Of a DNA stretch of 13,660 bases, positions 7,225 to 12,590 are shown one piece after another. The DNA is from Candidatus Woesearchaeota archaeon. GTDB taxonomy: Archaea; Nanobdellota; Nanobdellia; Woesearchaeales; WJKL01. The stretch covers positions 1-13,660 of the forward strand of contig JAHWIT010000168.1 in assembly GCA_019322455.1 (NCBI GenBank), given 5' to 3'. The position numbers and the translations under genes were made by a program. The notes below the pieces were generated by a model, which saw only the letters and a program-made list of their open reading frames with translations, was not told the DNA's origin and searched no databases. Positions within the stretch are counted from its first letter, which is position 1. Each line of letters opens with the position of its first letter.

Positions 7225-7986
7225 ATGGCAATATATAGTATTTCAACATTAATACTTCTTGTTATAGCTGTGCTTATTTCAAGCATGAAGATTGTTAAGG
7301 AATATGAAAGAGGAGTAAAATTTACACTGGGAAAATTCTCTGGAATGATGAATCCAGGATTAAGATTAGTAATCCCAGTATTACAAACATGGGAAAGAGT
7401 TGATATTAGAGTTAAGGCAATTGATGTTCCTGACCAGGATGCAATTACAAAAGACAATGTTTCTATTAAAGTGAATGCAGTATTATACTACAAAGTAGCA
7501 GAAGCAAAGAAATCAATTATAGAAGTTGAGCATTTTAATTATGCTGTTTCCCAGTTAGCCCAGACAACAATGAGAGATGTTGTTGGAGAGGTTACGCTAG
7601 ATGAATTACTAAGCAAAAGAGATACTATAAGCAAAAGAATAAGGGAAATAGTAGACAAAGCAACAGACCCATGGGGAATAAAAGTTGATTCAGTTGAATT
7701 AAAGCATGTTGAACTTCCAGAACAGCTAAAAAGAACTATTGGAAAAGAAGCAGAAGCAGAAAGAGAAAAAAGAGCAGTCATAATAAAAGCAAGCGGTGAA
7801 GTAATTGCAGCAGATAACATGGCAAAAGCTGCAAAAACATTAGCAACTGCTCCTGGTGCTTTGCATCTTAGGACTTTGCAGTCAATAAATGACATGTCTT
7901 CAGACAAAAGCAACACAGTAGTTTTTGCAACTCCTTTAGAAGTCTTAAAAGCCTTTGAGGGATTTGTTAAAAAGAAAAAAGAATGA
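7225..7986 (+). CDS. Slipin / stomatin-like SPFH-domain membrane protein
   Basis: A 253-residue prohibitin/stomatin family protein. Residues 4-20 form one hydrophobic segment (IYSISTLILLVIAVLIS), so the protein is membrane-anchored with the rest on one face. The SPFH domain covers about 22-170: EYERGVKFTLGKFSG, NPGLRLVIPVLQ, ITKDNVSIKVNAVLYYKV (75-92), VSQLAQTTMRDVVGEVTLDELLS (108-130) and ATDPWGIKVDSVELKHVELP (146-165), all close to archaeal p-stomatins. An Ala/Glu/Lys-rich coiled-coil stretch follows (about 170-205), with a short hydrophobic tail. Slipins oligomerise into membrane rings and are often encoded beside an NfeD-type partner protease; no NfeD is seen here. GGGGGTG at 7213-7219, five bases before the ATG, is the SD. 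Confidence 0.93.
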   Translation: MAIYSISTLILLVIAVLISSMKIVKEYERGVKFTLGKFSGMMNPGLRLVIPVLQTWERVDIRVKAIDVPDQDAITKDNVSIKVNAVLYYKVAEAKKSIIEVEHFNYAVSQLAQTTMRDVVGEVTLDELLSKRDTISKRIREIVDKATDPWGIKVDSVELKHVELPEQLKRTIGKEAEAEREKRAVIIKASGEVIAADNMAKAAKTLATAPGALHLRTLQSINDMSSDKSNTVVFATPLEVLKAFEGFVKKKKE

Positions 7987-7999
7987 TTTTACCTTAACT

Positions 8000-8008
8000 T
8001 TTTATATT
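8000..8008 (+). promoter_or_regulatory. TATA box for the gene at 8031
   Basis: TTTTATATT is centred about 27 bases before the ATG at 8031, with no SD between, so the transcript is probably leaderless. The T-rich stretch from 7983 to 8020 may also end the slipin transcript. Confidence 0.5.
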
Positions 8009-8030
8009 TCTTTTATTTTATATAATTAAA

Positions 8031-8558
8031 ATGACTATGTTTGTATACAAGGAAACTTATTTTACAAGTCCTTCTCAAGATAAACAAGAAGATTATGGTT
8101 TTATATCATCACAAGATGGGCTCGGAGCACTTGAAAAAATATTAAATAGACATCTAAATCATGGAGCACTAAGCTCTTATTATGAAATTGTTGTTTCTTA
8201 TATTACAGAAGGAAATTTTAAAACCTTACATCCTGCCAGCTGGTATCACTCTCCTGCTAAAGAAGCTGTTTTAAAATTAGAAAGTAAAAATGGAGATGAA
8301 CTTTATGACGGAATCTACACTGTTGATGACAAAGGAAAAAGAAGACTTGGAATTCACTTTACTGGCATAGGATATTCTTTTGAAGAAAAGAAATATAGAT
8401 TAAATAATAGCTGGAAACTAGTTAATGGCAAAGATAATTTTTTAGAGCTAGAAAACCCTTCTATATTCTTTGTAGGAAAAGACGGAAAATGGCACTTTCC
8501 AAAACTCAACATAGAAAGTTTTAACCAAGGTTTTGATTTTAGTAAATATAGAGAATAG
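8031..8558 (+). CDS. Hypothetical protein, 175 residues
   Basis: I do not recognise this protein. It has no signal peptide or membrane segment. It is rich in aromatic residues (about a dozen Tyr plus several Trp and Phe) and looks like an alpha/beta or all-beta soluble protein, with repeated turn-like segments (SKNGDELYDGIYTVDDKGKR, VGKDGKWHFPKL). It begins MTMFVYKETYF; a second ATG two codons later cannot be excluded, but the TATA spacing suits 8031. Its last codons (GFDFSKYRE) are repeated as a stranded fragment at 6672-6707, so the gene probably once had a second copy nearby. A minus-strand gene ends two bases after its stop. Confidence 0.7.
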   Translation: MTMFVYKETYFTSPSQDKQEDYGFISSQDGLGALEKILNRHLNHGALSSYYEIVVSYITEGNFKTLHPASWYHSPAKEAVLKLESKNGDELYDGIYTVDDKGKRRLGIHFTGIGYSFEEKKYRLNNSWKLVNGKDNFLELENPSIFFVGKDGKWHFPKLNIESFNQGFDFSKYRE

Positions 8559-8560
8559 AA

Positions 8561-9007
8561 TTATTCTTTAGAATTATTAGGATCTATGATTCTGTAATCA
8601 ATAGTATGACCTGCATTTAAGCTTCCTGTAGCAGGAAAAATATCTCTATTTACTCCGTCTATTCCAGTCACTGCTCCTGTCATTGGATCTGGCCTCATCA
8701 TCTTTTCAAGAACATCTCTCTGAGTAGGATGATCAAGCTCATATAAATCTATTCTAATTTCTTCTTCTTTTCTTCTGTAATCTTCAGAATCAGCCAATCC
8801 TCTTTGTTCTAATTGATATAATTCAAGAACATTAGTTTCAATTCTAATATCCCTTTCTATTACACTTGCTGGTGTACCAGGACTAAAATGTTTTTCTAAT
8901 CTAGAAGGATCTTTGCCTTGAGCTCTATATCTCTGCTGAGCTTCTTCATCAATTTCTAAAGGAAACAATCCCCTACTTTTTAATATACATATTAAATTTG
9001 CATCCAT
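8561..9007 (-). CDS. Hypothetical protein, 148 residues
   Basis: I do not recognise this protein. It is strongly charged and mostly helical in appearance. The middle (about 50-90) is rich in Glu and Arg with leucines at coiled-coil-like spacing (IETNVLELYQLEQRG, RRKEEEIRIDLYELD). The C-terminal third, from about residue 105, has many Gly, Pro and Asp residues and is probably extended. There is no signal peptide or membrane helix. The ATG at 9007 lies 22 bases after a minus-strand TTTAAATA box with no SD, so it is probably leaderless. The gene is divergent from the zinc-ribbon gene at 9081 and convergent with the one at 8031-8558. Confidence 0.7.
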   Translation of the reverse strand: MDANLICILKSRGLFPLEIDEEAQQRYRAQGKDPSRLEKHFSPGTPASVIERDIRIETNVLELYQLEQRGLADSEDYRRKEEEIRIDLYELDHPTQRDVLEKMMRPDPMTGAVTGIDGVNRDIFPATGSLNAGHTIDYRIIDPNNSKE

Positions 9008-9028
9008 AATAACAAGAAAATACCAGTT

Positions 9029-9039
9029 TTATTTAAATG
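9029..9039 (-). promoter_or_regulatory. TATA box for the gene at 8561-9007
   Basis: CATTTAAATAA on the minus strand, 22 bases before the ATG at 9007. It lies about 20 bases from the plus-strand TATA box of the zinc-ribbon gene, so the two divergent promoters nearly overlap. Confidence 0.55.
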
Positions 9040-9050
9040 TTAGGGAAAAA

Positions 9051-9059
9051 CTTATATAA
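9051..9059 (+). promoter_or_regulatory. TATA box for the zinc-ribbon gene at 9081
   Basis: CTTATATAA is centred about 26 bases before the ATG at 9081, preceded by an A-rich stretch that would act as the TFB-binding element. No SD follows, so the transcript is probably leaderless. Confidence 0.6.
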
Positions 9060-9080
9060 CTTAAATTATTCAATTCTATA

Positions 9081-9377
9081 ATGCCAATATCATACAAGCA
9101 AAAATGCTTTAAATGCAGGAAGAATTGGGTAACAGTAACTAGAAGAGACAAGTTTGTAATATGCTACGACTGCCAGAAAGAAACATTAAATCAAAAAATA
9201 AAAGACCCAAAAATGAAAAAACTTTTCAATATTCCAGAAGAATTCTACAGAGAAAATTCATTCCTAAGAAACATTAAAATGAATTATATCAGATTTGAAA
9301 AACTGTCTGAAAAACAGATACAAGCCTTCAAACAAACAGTAGAAAAAATGAAACAAGAAAAAAAGACAAAATCTTAA
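9081..9377 (+). CDS. Small zinc-ribbon protein, 98 residues
   Basis: Two CxxC pairs, C9-F-K-C12 and C28-Y-D-C31, with basic residues between them (RKNWVTVTRRDK), form a typical four-Cys zinc ribbon at the N-terminus. The remaining two thirds are highly basic and helical (NQKIKDPKMKKLF, KQTVEKMKQEKKTKS). A basic tail on a zinc ribbon suggests nucleic-acid or ribosome contact, but that is an inference and I do not know the family's function. There is no membrane segment. It has its own promoter, divergent from the gene at 8561-9007. Confidence 0.75.
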   Translation: MPISYKQKCFKCRKNWVTVTRRDKFVICYDCQKETLNQKIKDPKMKKLFNIPEEFYRENSFLRNIKMNYIRFEKLSEKQIQAFKQTVEKMKQEKKTKS

Positions 9378-9383
9378 GAAAAA

Positions 9384-9394
9384 CATTTATTAAT
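9384..9394 (+). promoter_or_regulatory. Probable TATA box for the LiaI-like gene
   Basis: CATTTATTAAT is centred about 40 bases before the ATG at 9429. Transcription near 9414 would leave a short leader holding the SD GAGGTGAT at 9417-9424. The box is weaker than others in the window, and read-through from the zinc-ribbon gene is possible. Confidence 0.35.
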
Positions 9395-9428
9395 ACTAAA
9401 ATATTATACATAATAAGAGGTGATTTTT

Positions 9429-9611
9429 ATGAAAAAAGAAAAACCATGTCCTACAGGCAAATTCCCAACATTTCCAGTAATCTTATTAGTTGTTGGTGTG
9501 CTGTGGTTATTAACTGAATTAAATGTAATTGCAATAAACATACCTTGGTGGCCTGTAATATTAATAATAATTGCATTAGGCTGGATTGTAAACAAATATA
9601 CTGAAAAATAA
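9429..9611 (+). CDS. Small two-helix membrane protein, LiaI/LiaF-like (DUF5668 type)
   Basis: A 60-residue protein with a short basic N-terminus (MKKEKPCPTG) and two hydrophobic segments, about 15-30 (FPVILLVVGVLWLLTE) and 40-55 (PWWPVILIIIALGWIV), separated by a short loop. The spacing, the WLL ending of the first helix and the WPVILIIIALG of the second match the LiaI-LiaF-like transmembrane domain (DUF5668). In Bacillus that domain is linked to cell-envelope stress sensing; its role in archaea is not clear to me. I chose the ATG at 9429 because GAGGTGAT at 9417-9424 is a near-perfect archaeal SD four bases upstream. A GTG at 9420 in the same frame falls inside that SD and is rejected. Confidence 0.8.
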   Translation: MKKEKPCPTGKFPTFPVILLVVGVLWLLTELNVIAINIPWWPVILIIIALGWIVNKYTEK

Positions 9612-9627
9612 TTTTTTTATTTTCTTT
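9610..9627 (+). terminator. T-rich terminator after the LiaI-like gene
   Basis: Just after the stop codon the plus strand has a run of seven T, then ATTTTCTTT. Archaeal RNA polymerase commonly stops at such T-rich tracts. The call rests on base composition alone. Confidence 0.4.
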
Positions 9628-9634
9628 GAACTTC

Positions 9635-9650
9635 TGTAGTTTTTACTACA
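9635..9650. repeat. Perfect 6-bp inverted repeat (TGTAGT-TTTT-ACTACA)
   Basis: Six-base arms around a TTTT loop, between the T-tract at 9610-9627 and the TATA box at 9658-9668. It could be a hairpin at the end of the upstream transcript or a regulator-binding site just upstream of the next promoter. No second copy was noticed elsewhere in the window. Confidence 0.4.
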
Positions 9651-9655
9651 ACACA

Positions 9656-9672
9656 TCTTTTTATATTTATAT
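9656..9672 (+). promoter_or_regulatory. TATA box for the gene at 9688
   Basis: The sequence TTTTTATATTTATAT lies 16-32 bases before the ATG at 9688. No SD is present, so the transcript is probably leaderless. Confidence 0.55.
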
Positions 9673-9687
9673 CCCTTTTATAAACAA

Positions 9688-10350
9688 ATGACTACAACTA
9701 TATATAGACAACAAAATGAAGAAATAAGCAATTATGTAGATAATCTTCTAAAACAAGATAAATTAAATTTAGATGGAGCTGTAAACTTTAATTCATTTGA
9801 ACCAAAAGATCAACAAGCAATTCTCTGGGTATATAAGACAAAAGCAGACCAAAGAGAATTAACTTCTTCAATAGAAAATAAAATAGCATGCATTGAAGAA
9901 GTTGCAAATCTATACAGAGCACAAAAATGTGCATTTGAAAATGTTCTTAGAAAAGAAAATTTTGACGCAGTTTCAGAATTTCTAAAAACTTATTCAGGAA
10001 GAATTGCAATCTTAACTCATCATGGCACATTTATAACTGTTGGCAAATATAAGTCAAAAGGAAGACTTATTACAATGAACAGAATACATTCTCCAGCATT
10101 CAATTATGACAAAAAAAGAGGCTATTTAACTGAAGATTTAAAACTAGGAAAAAGCCCTTATCTACAAATCATAAACTTTTATGGATATAAAGGTTCACCA
10201 GCAAGAGCCTTAGCTACTAATCTTCATGGTGCAGATGATGATGAATTAGAAGAAAGAGATGCTCATAAAACAGCAATTATGATGGGCTTAAAAACAGCTT
10301 TTTTTTTAACACAACCAAGAAAATTAGTTAAAATTAATTCTGACAAATAA
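9688..10350 (+). CDS. Hypothetical protein, 220 residues
   Basis: I do not recognise this protein. The N-terminal half (about 1-100) appears helical and charged. From about 105 a beta-rich region begins (GRIAILTHHGTFITVGKYKSKGRLITMNRIH) with two adjacent His residues. It continues with a Tyr/Gly segment (LQIINFYGYKGSPA) and an acidic cluster (HGADDDELEERDAHK at about 180-194), which could bind a metal, though that is only a guess. There is no signal peptide or membrane helix. It starts at an ATG placed as expected for a leaderless transcript and is followed by two further plus-strand genes that each have a TATA box. Confidence 0.7.
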   Translation: MTTTIYRQQNEEISNYVDNLLKQDKLNLDGAVNFNSFEPKDQQAILWVYKTKADQRELTSSIENKIACIEEVANLYRAQKCAFENVLRKENFDAVSEFLKTYSGRIAILTHHGTFITVGKYKSKGRLITMNRIHSPAFNYDKKRGYLTEDLKLGKSPYLQIINFYGYKGSPARALATNLHGADDDELEERDAHKTAIMMGLKTAFFLTQPRKLVKINSDK

Positions 10351-10356
10351 CGAATC

Positions 10357-10367
10357 TTTTTATAAAA
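10357..10367 (+). promoter_or_regulatory. TATA box for the gene at 10386
   Basis: TTTTTATAAAA is centred about 24 bases before the ATG at 10386, directly after the stop of the preceding gene and without an SD. This fits a leaderless transcript. Confidence 0.55.
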
Positions 10368-10385
10368 CTTTAATTTATCCAGAAC

Positions 10386-10787
10386 ATGGAACCAAAAATA
10401 ATCAAAGGCATAGAAATATTACCTACACCAGTGCCTGAAGAATATATATTTATCAAGGTTTATGATAAAAAACATGGAATACAAACACAAGGATATGCAG
10501 TTAAATCCAAAAAATATACCAGAGCCCGTAATGAAAAAATTGCTAAATCAAATGCTGACAGAGATACTAAATTAGCTGAAACTAGAAAAAAAGCACAAGA
10601 TCTAGGCCTTGAAAGAACAGTAGATTTAGTTTTAAAAGAAAACAAAGAATTAGATTTAGGCATAACAGCAGTAACAGAACCAGCAGTATATAAAACAATT
10701 ACAGGCCTAAGACAACTAAAAGATGCTTGTGGATTTCAAGGATTTCTAACTACCTATTTTAATGTAGCTGCGTACAAAAAGAAATAG
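10386..10787 (+). CDS. Hypothetical protein, 133 residues
   Basis: I do not recognise this protein. A probable beta-strand N-terminus (EEYIFIKVYDKKHGIQTQGYAV) is followed by a very basic helical stretch (about 41-75, with KSKKYTRARNEKIAKSNADR and further Lys/Arg). The C-terminus is more hydrophobic (AVYKTITGLRQLKDACGFQGFLTTYFNVAAY) and ends in KKK. The basic middle would suit RNA or DNA contact, but there is no recognisable motif. It is soluble in appearance, with one Cys. It lies 35 bases after the gene at 9688-10350 with its own TATA box. Confidence 0.65.
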   Translation: MEPKIIKGIEILPTPVPEEYIFIKVYDKKHGIQTQGYAVKSKKYTRARNEKIAKSNADRDTKLAETRKKAQDLGLERTVDLVLKENKELDLGITAVTEPAVYKTITGLRQLKDACGFQGFLTTYFNVAAYKKK

Positions 10788-10824
10788 AAAATTGTTCCAT
10801 CTAATAAAGTAGTAACAAAATAAA

Positions 10825-10837
10825 AGATTTAAAAATT
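10825..10837 (+). promoter_or_regulatory. TATA box for the metallopeptidase-like gene
   Basis: AGATTTAAAAATT is centred about 27 bases before the ATG at 10858; no SD follows. A leaderless transcript is likely. Confidence 0.5.
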
Positions 10838-10857
10838 AGTTATAATAAACAAAATAT

Positions 10858-11721
10858 ATGGTAAATATAAAACTTGAATTAGATTATTTAGCATCATTAT
10901 TAGTAACCTATCATACCTTAAATGCTCCAACAAAAGAGAATAAAGACAATAATTCAGACATCTTTAAAAGGTTACAAGTTTCTCCAGAAGAAAGAGGTCA
11001 TTATTTAACTTATTTACTATCCCAAGGAGTAACTCTAGATAAAACAGATTCTATAATCACTAATTTATTCTTCCCTGATGTTAAAGATCTAGAAGCTTAT
11101 CTTTCTTCTTATGGCAAAGATTTACCAAATGCTGTTAAGAACAATCTAAGAGCATTTGAATCTAGATTTAATAAATACTTTAAAACCCTTAAACAATACA
11201 TGGAACATCTAATCAAAATTAAAAAAAAAGAATCTAAAAAAATAATGGATTCTATCTATGATACTGCTGATGAAATAATTAATTCACAAATAAAAAGACC
11301 AGCTGAATTAGAAGTTAGAGTTGTTGAAGGCTTAGCACCAATCTCAATAGAAACTAAAGATAAAAAAGCATATGTAATCATGCAACTAAGAGATTTTCTA
11401 AGTCTAACAGCTGAAGATTATCTAATAACATTAATTCATGAATCTGTTGCACATAAAATAGTAAAGGATTTCAAACATTATTATAAAGGAATATTAGAAG
11501 GATATGCATATCAGATTGAAGAAGGATTTGCAAAACTCTTTACAGAAAAAATTGGTAAGAAAATACTAAATAAATCTGTAGATTATTCAATACAACCAGG
11601 AACAGAGAATCTTGCTTATAAAGTTTTCAATAGAAACTGGGAAAGATTAAAAGAAAAAAATTTTGCTGATTGGTACAAGTATTGTTTAATAGACATTAGT
11701 AATCAAAGTTCTAGTAGATAA
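10858..11721 (+). CDS. Putative zinc metallopeptidase with HExxxH motif
   Basis: Residues 190-199 read ITLIHESVAH, an HExxxH motif (His194, Glu195, His199) at the end of a hydrophobic helix. EEGFAKLFTE follows at 221-230, so Glu221 or Glu222 sits where gluzincin-type peptidases place the third zinc ligand in an E-G-x-A context. The DUF1704/MATCAP tyrosine carboxypeptidase family has the same HExxxH spacing and a QEGLAVL-like segment downstream, so this may be a distant relative; that is inference from motifs. The first 150 residues are helical and charged (KKKESKKIM near 122-130). No signal peptide or membrane helix is seen, so the protein is probably cytoplasmic. The substrate is unknown. 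It has its own promoter and faces the SIMPL lipoprotein gene. Confidence 0.75.
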   Translation: MVNIKLELDYLASLLVTYHTLNAPTKENKDNNSDIFKRLQVSPEERGHYLTYLLSQGVTLDKTDSIITNLFFPDVKDLEAYLSSYGKDLPNAVKNNLRAFESRFNKYFKTLKQYMEHLIKIKKKESKKIMDSIYDTADEIINSQIKRPAELEVRVVEGLAPISIETKDKKAYVIMQLRDFLSLTAEDYLITLIHESVAHKIVKDFKHYYKGILEGYAYQIEEGFAKLFTEKIGKKILNKSVDYSIQPGTENLAYKVFNRNWERLKEKNFADWYKYCLIDISNQSSSR

Positions 11722-11726
11722 AAATA

Positions 11727-11742
11727 GTCTTTTTATATTTTC
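11727..11742 (+). terminator. T-rich region between convergent genes
   Basis: The plus strand has TCTTTTTATATTTTCT just after the stop of the metallopeptidase-like gene, before the convergent SIMPL gene that ends at 11759. It probably stops rightward transcription. The minus strand has only a short T5 run here. The evidence is composition only. Confidence 0.35.
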
Positions 11743-11758
11743 TAAAAATTATAATAAA

Positions 11759-12454
11759 TTAGCCTATTCCATAAACAAGGATGATTCTAGCAGTTACAGT
11801 AACATCTCCTGGCATAACAACTGCAGCCTCTGCAACAGCTTCATCTCCAGATGCTTTTTCCATTGCATACGCATAAGGCCTGTAATAATAATCTGATGTT
11901 GAAACAGTTTTTATTTTGCCTAATCTTACACCTAAACTGTCTGCAATTGTTTCTGCTTTTTCTTTTGCATTCTTAGTAGCTTCTGCAATTGCTTGTTTTT
12001 TATATTCTGCTTCTTTCTCAGAACTTAAACCAAAATTAATATTTTGAATCTGATTAGCTCCATTATCAACAGCAACATCTACTATAGTGCCTACCTTATT
12101 CATGTCAGTTGTTTTTATCTTTAATATCTGTGTTGCTCTCCAGCCAACAACCTTGCTCTTGCCTTCTTCCCATCTTCTTTCTTCATATATGCTTAACCTC
12201 TCTGTTGACATATCATCTTCAGAAATTCCTTTATACCTTAAACCATCAACAATATCATTAATTATCTTATTTACCTCTTCTTGAGCAAGATCAGCAGAAA
12301 CATCAACAACAGAAACACCAGCCCAAACCTCTGCTTCATCTGGATCAACAGTAATCTCTGAATTTCCATCAACATTTATTACATTTCCTTGCTGCTGGCA
12401 TCCAGCTAAACCAATTAAAGCAACAATTAAAACAGCAAATATTATTTTTTTCAT
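11759..12454 (-). CDS. SIMPL-domain (DUF541) lipoprotein
   Basis: A 231-residue protein with a lipoprotein signal: MKKIIFAVLIVALIGLAGC, lipobox L16-A17-G18-C19, so the mature protein should be lipid-anchored outside the membrane. The SIMPL domain follows (about 24-230): GNSEITVDPDEAEVWAGVSV, a helix with DLAQEEVNKIINDIVDGL, MSTERLSIYEERRW, VVGWRATQILKIKT, GANQIQNINFGLSS and AIAEATKNAKEKAETIADSLGVRLGKI. These are the classic DUF541 landmarks. Bacterial members have been linked to oxidative stress and outer-membrane integrity; the archaeal role is open. A GGAGG SD at 12468-12464 precedes the ATG. The gene is divergent from the thioredoxin-fold protein gene, which is also exported, with an inverted repeat between their promoters. 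Confidence 0.92.
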   Translation of the reverse strand: MKKIIFAVLIVALIGLAGCQQQGNVINVDGNSEITVDPDEAEVWAGVSVVDVSADLAQEEVNKIINDIVDGLRYKGISEDDMSTERLSIYEERRWEEGKSKVVGWRATQILKIKTTDMNKVGTIVDVAVDNGANQIQNINFGLSSEKEAEYKKQAIAEATKNAKEKAETIADSLGVRLGKIKTVSTSDYYYRPYAYAMEKASGDEAVAEAAVVMPGDVTVTARIILVYGIG

Positions 12455-12491
12455 ATTATCAATCCTCCATATAATTAGAAGTTATGTATAA

Positions 12492-12507
12492 CATTTATAT
12501 ATACCTT
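12492..12507 (-). promoter_or_regulatory. TATA box of the SIMPL gene
   Basis: The minus strand reads AAGGTATATATAAATG, a strong BRE plus TATA element. Transcription near 12472 would give an 18-base leader carrying the GGAGG SD. A short inverted repeat, GTTAT-GT-ATAAC at 12481-12492, lies between the TATA box and the predicted start. Confidence 0.65.
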
Positions 12508-12513
12508 TCTAAG

Positions 12514-12539
12514 GTTTTAATTTGATTTGAAGTTAAAAC
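12514..12539. repeat. 7-bp inverted repeat midway between divergent promoters
   Basis: GTTTTAA at 12514-12520 and TTAAAAC at 12533-12539 form perfect arms with a 12-base spacer. The centre is about 28 bases from the SIMPL TATA box and about 26 from the TATA box of the thioredoxin-fold gene. The symmetry suggests a dimeric regulator could act on both promoters, but the arms are A/T-rich and could arise by chance. Confidence 0.4.
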
Positions 12540-12545
12540 ACCAAA

Positions 12546-12558
12546 ATCTTTATATATG
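12546..12558 (+). promoter_or_regulatory. TATA box of the thioredoxin-fold gene
   Basis: ATCTTTATATATG is centred about 38 bases before the ATG at 12591. Transcription near 12579 would give a roughly 12-base leader beginning at about the GGGGTGA SD (12578-12584), which is six bases before the ATG. Confidence 0.6.
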
Positions 12559-12590
12559 AATTATATTTTGCAAATTTGGGGTGAATTTAA

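Noticed and set aside
7173..7457. Minus-strand frame of 94 codons across the slipin 5' end
   Set aside because: It is antisense to conserved slipin sequence and covers the slipin promoter and SD; there is no TATA box at its start.
7617..7648. Two AAGCAAAAGA-like direct repeats in the slipin gene
   Set aside because: They encode SKRDTISKR in a helical part of the SPFH domain and reflect Ser-Lys codon use, not a separate element.
7539..7916. Open reading frame of 125 codons on the minus strand inside the slipin gene
   Set aside because: It is antisense to a strongly conserved SPFH domain, with low-complexity Ser/Leu composition and no start signals.
6678..8557. The 29-base direct repeats as attachment sites of an integrated element
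   Set aside because: The full-length gene lies to the left of the right-hand repeat, so an element between the repeats would contain the whole gene. No integrase, tRNA or recombinase is present. A gene-tail remnant explains the in-frame stop better.
9404..9595. Minus-strand frame opposite the LiaI-like gene
   Set aside because: The plus-strand gene has a near-perfect SD and a recognisable two-helix membrane domain; the opposite frame has neither.
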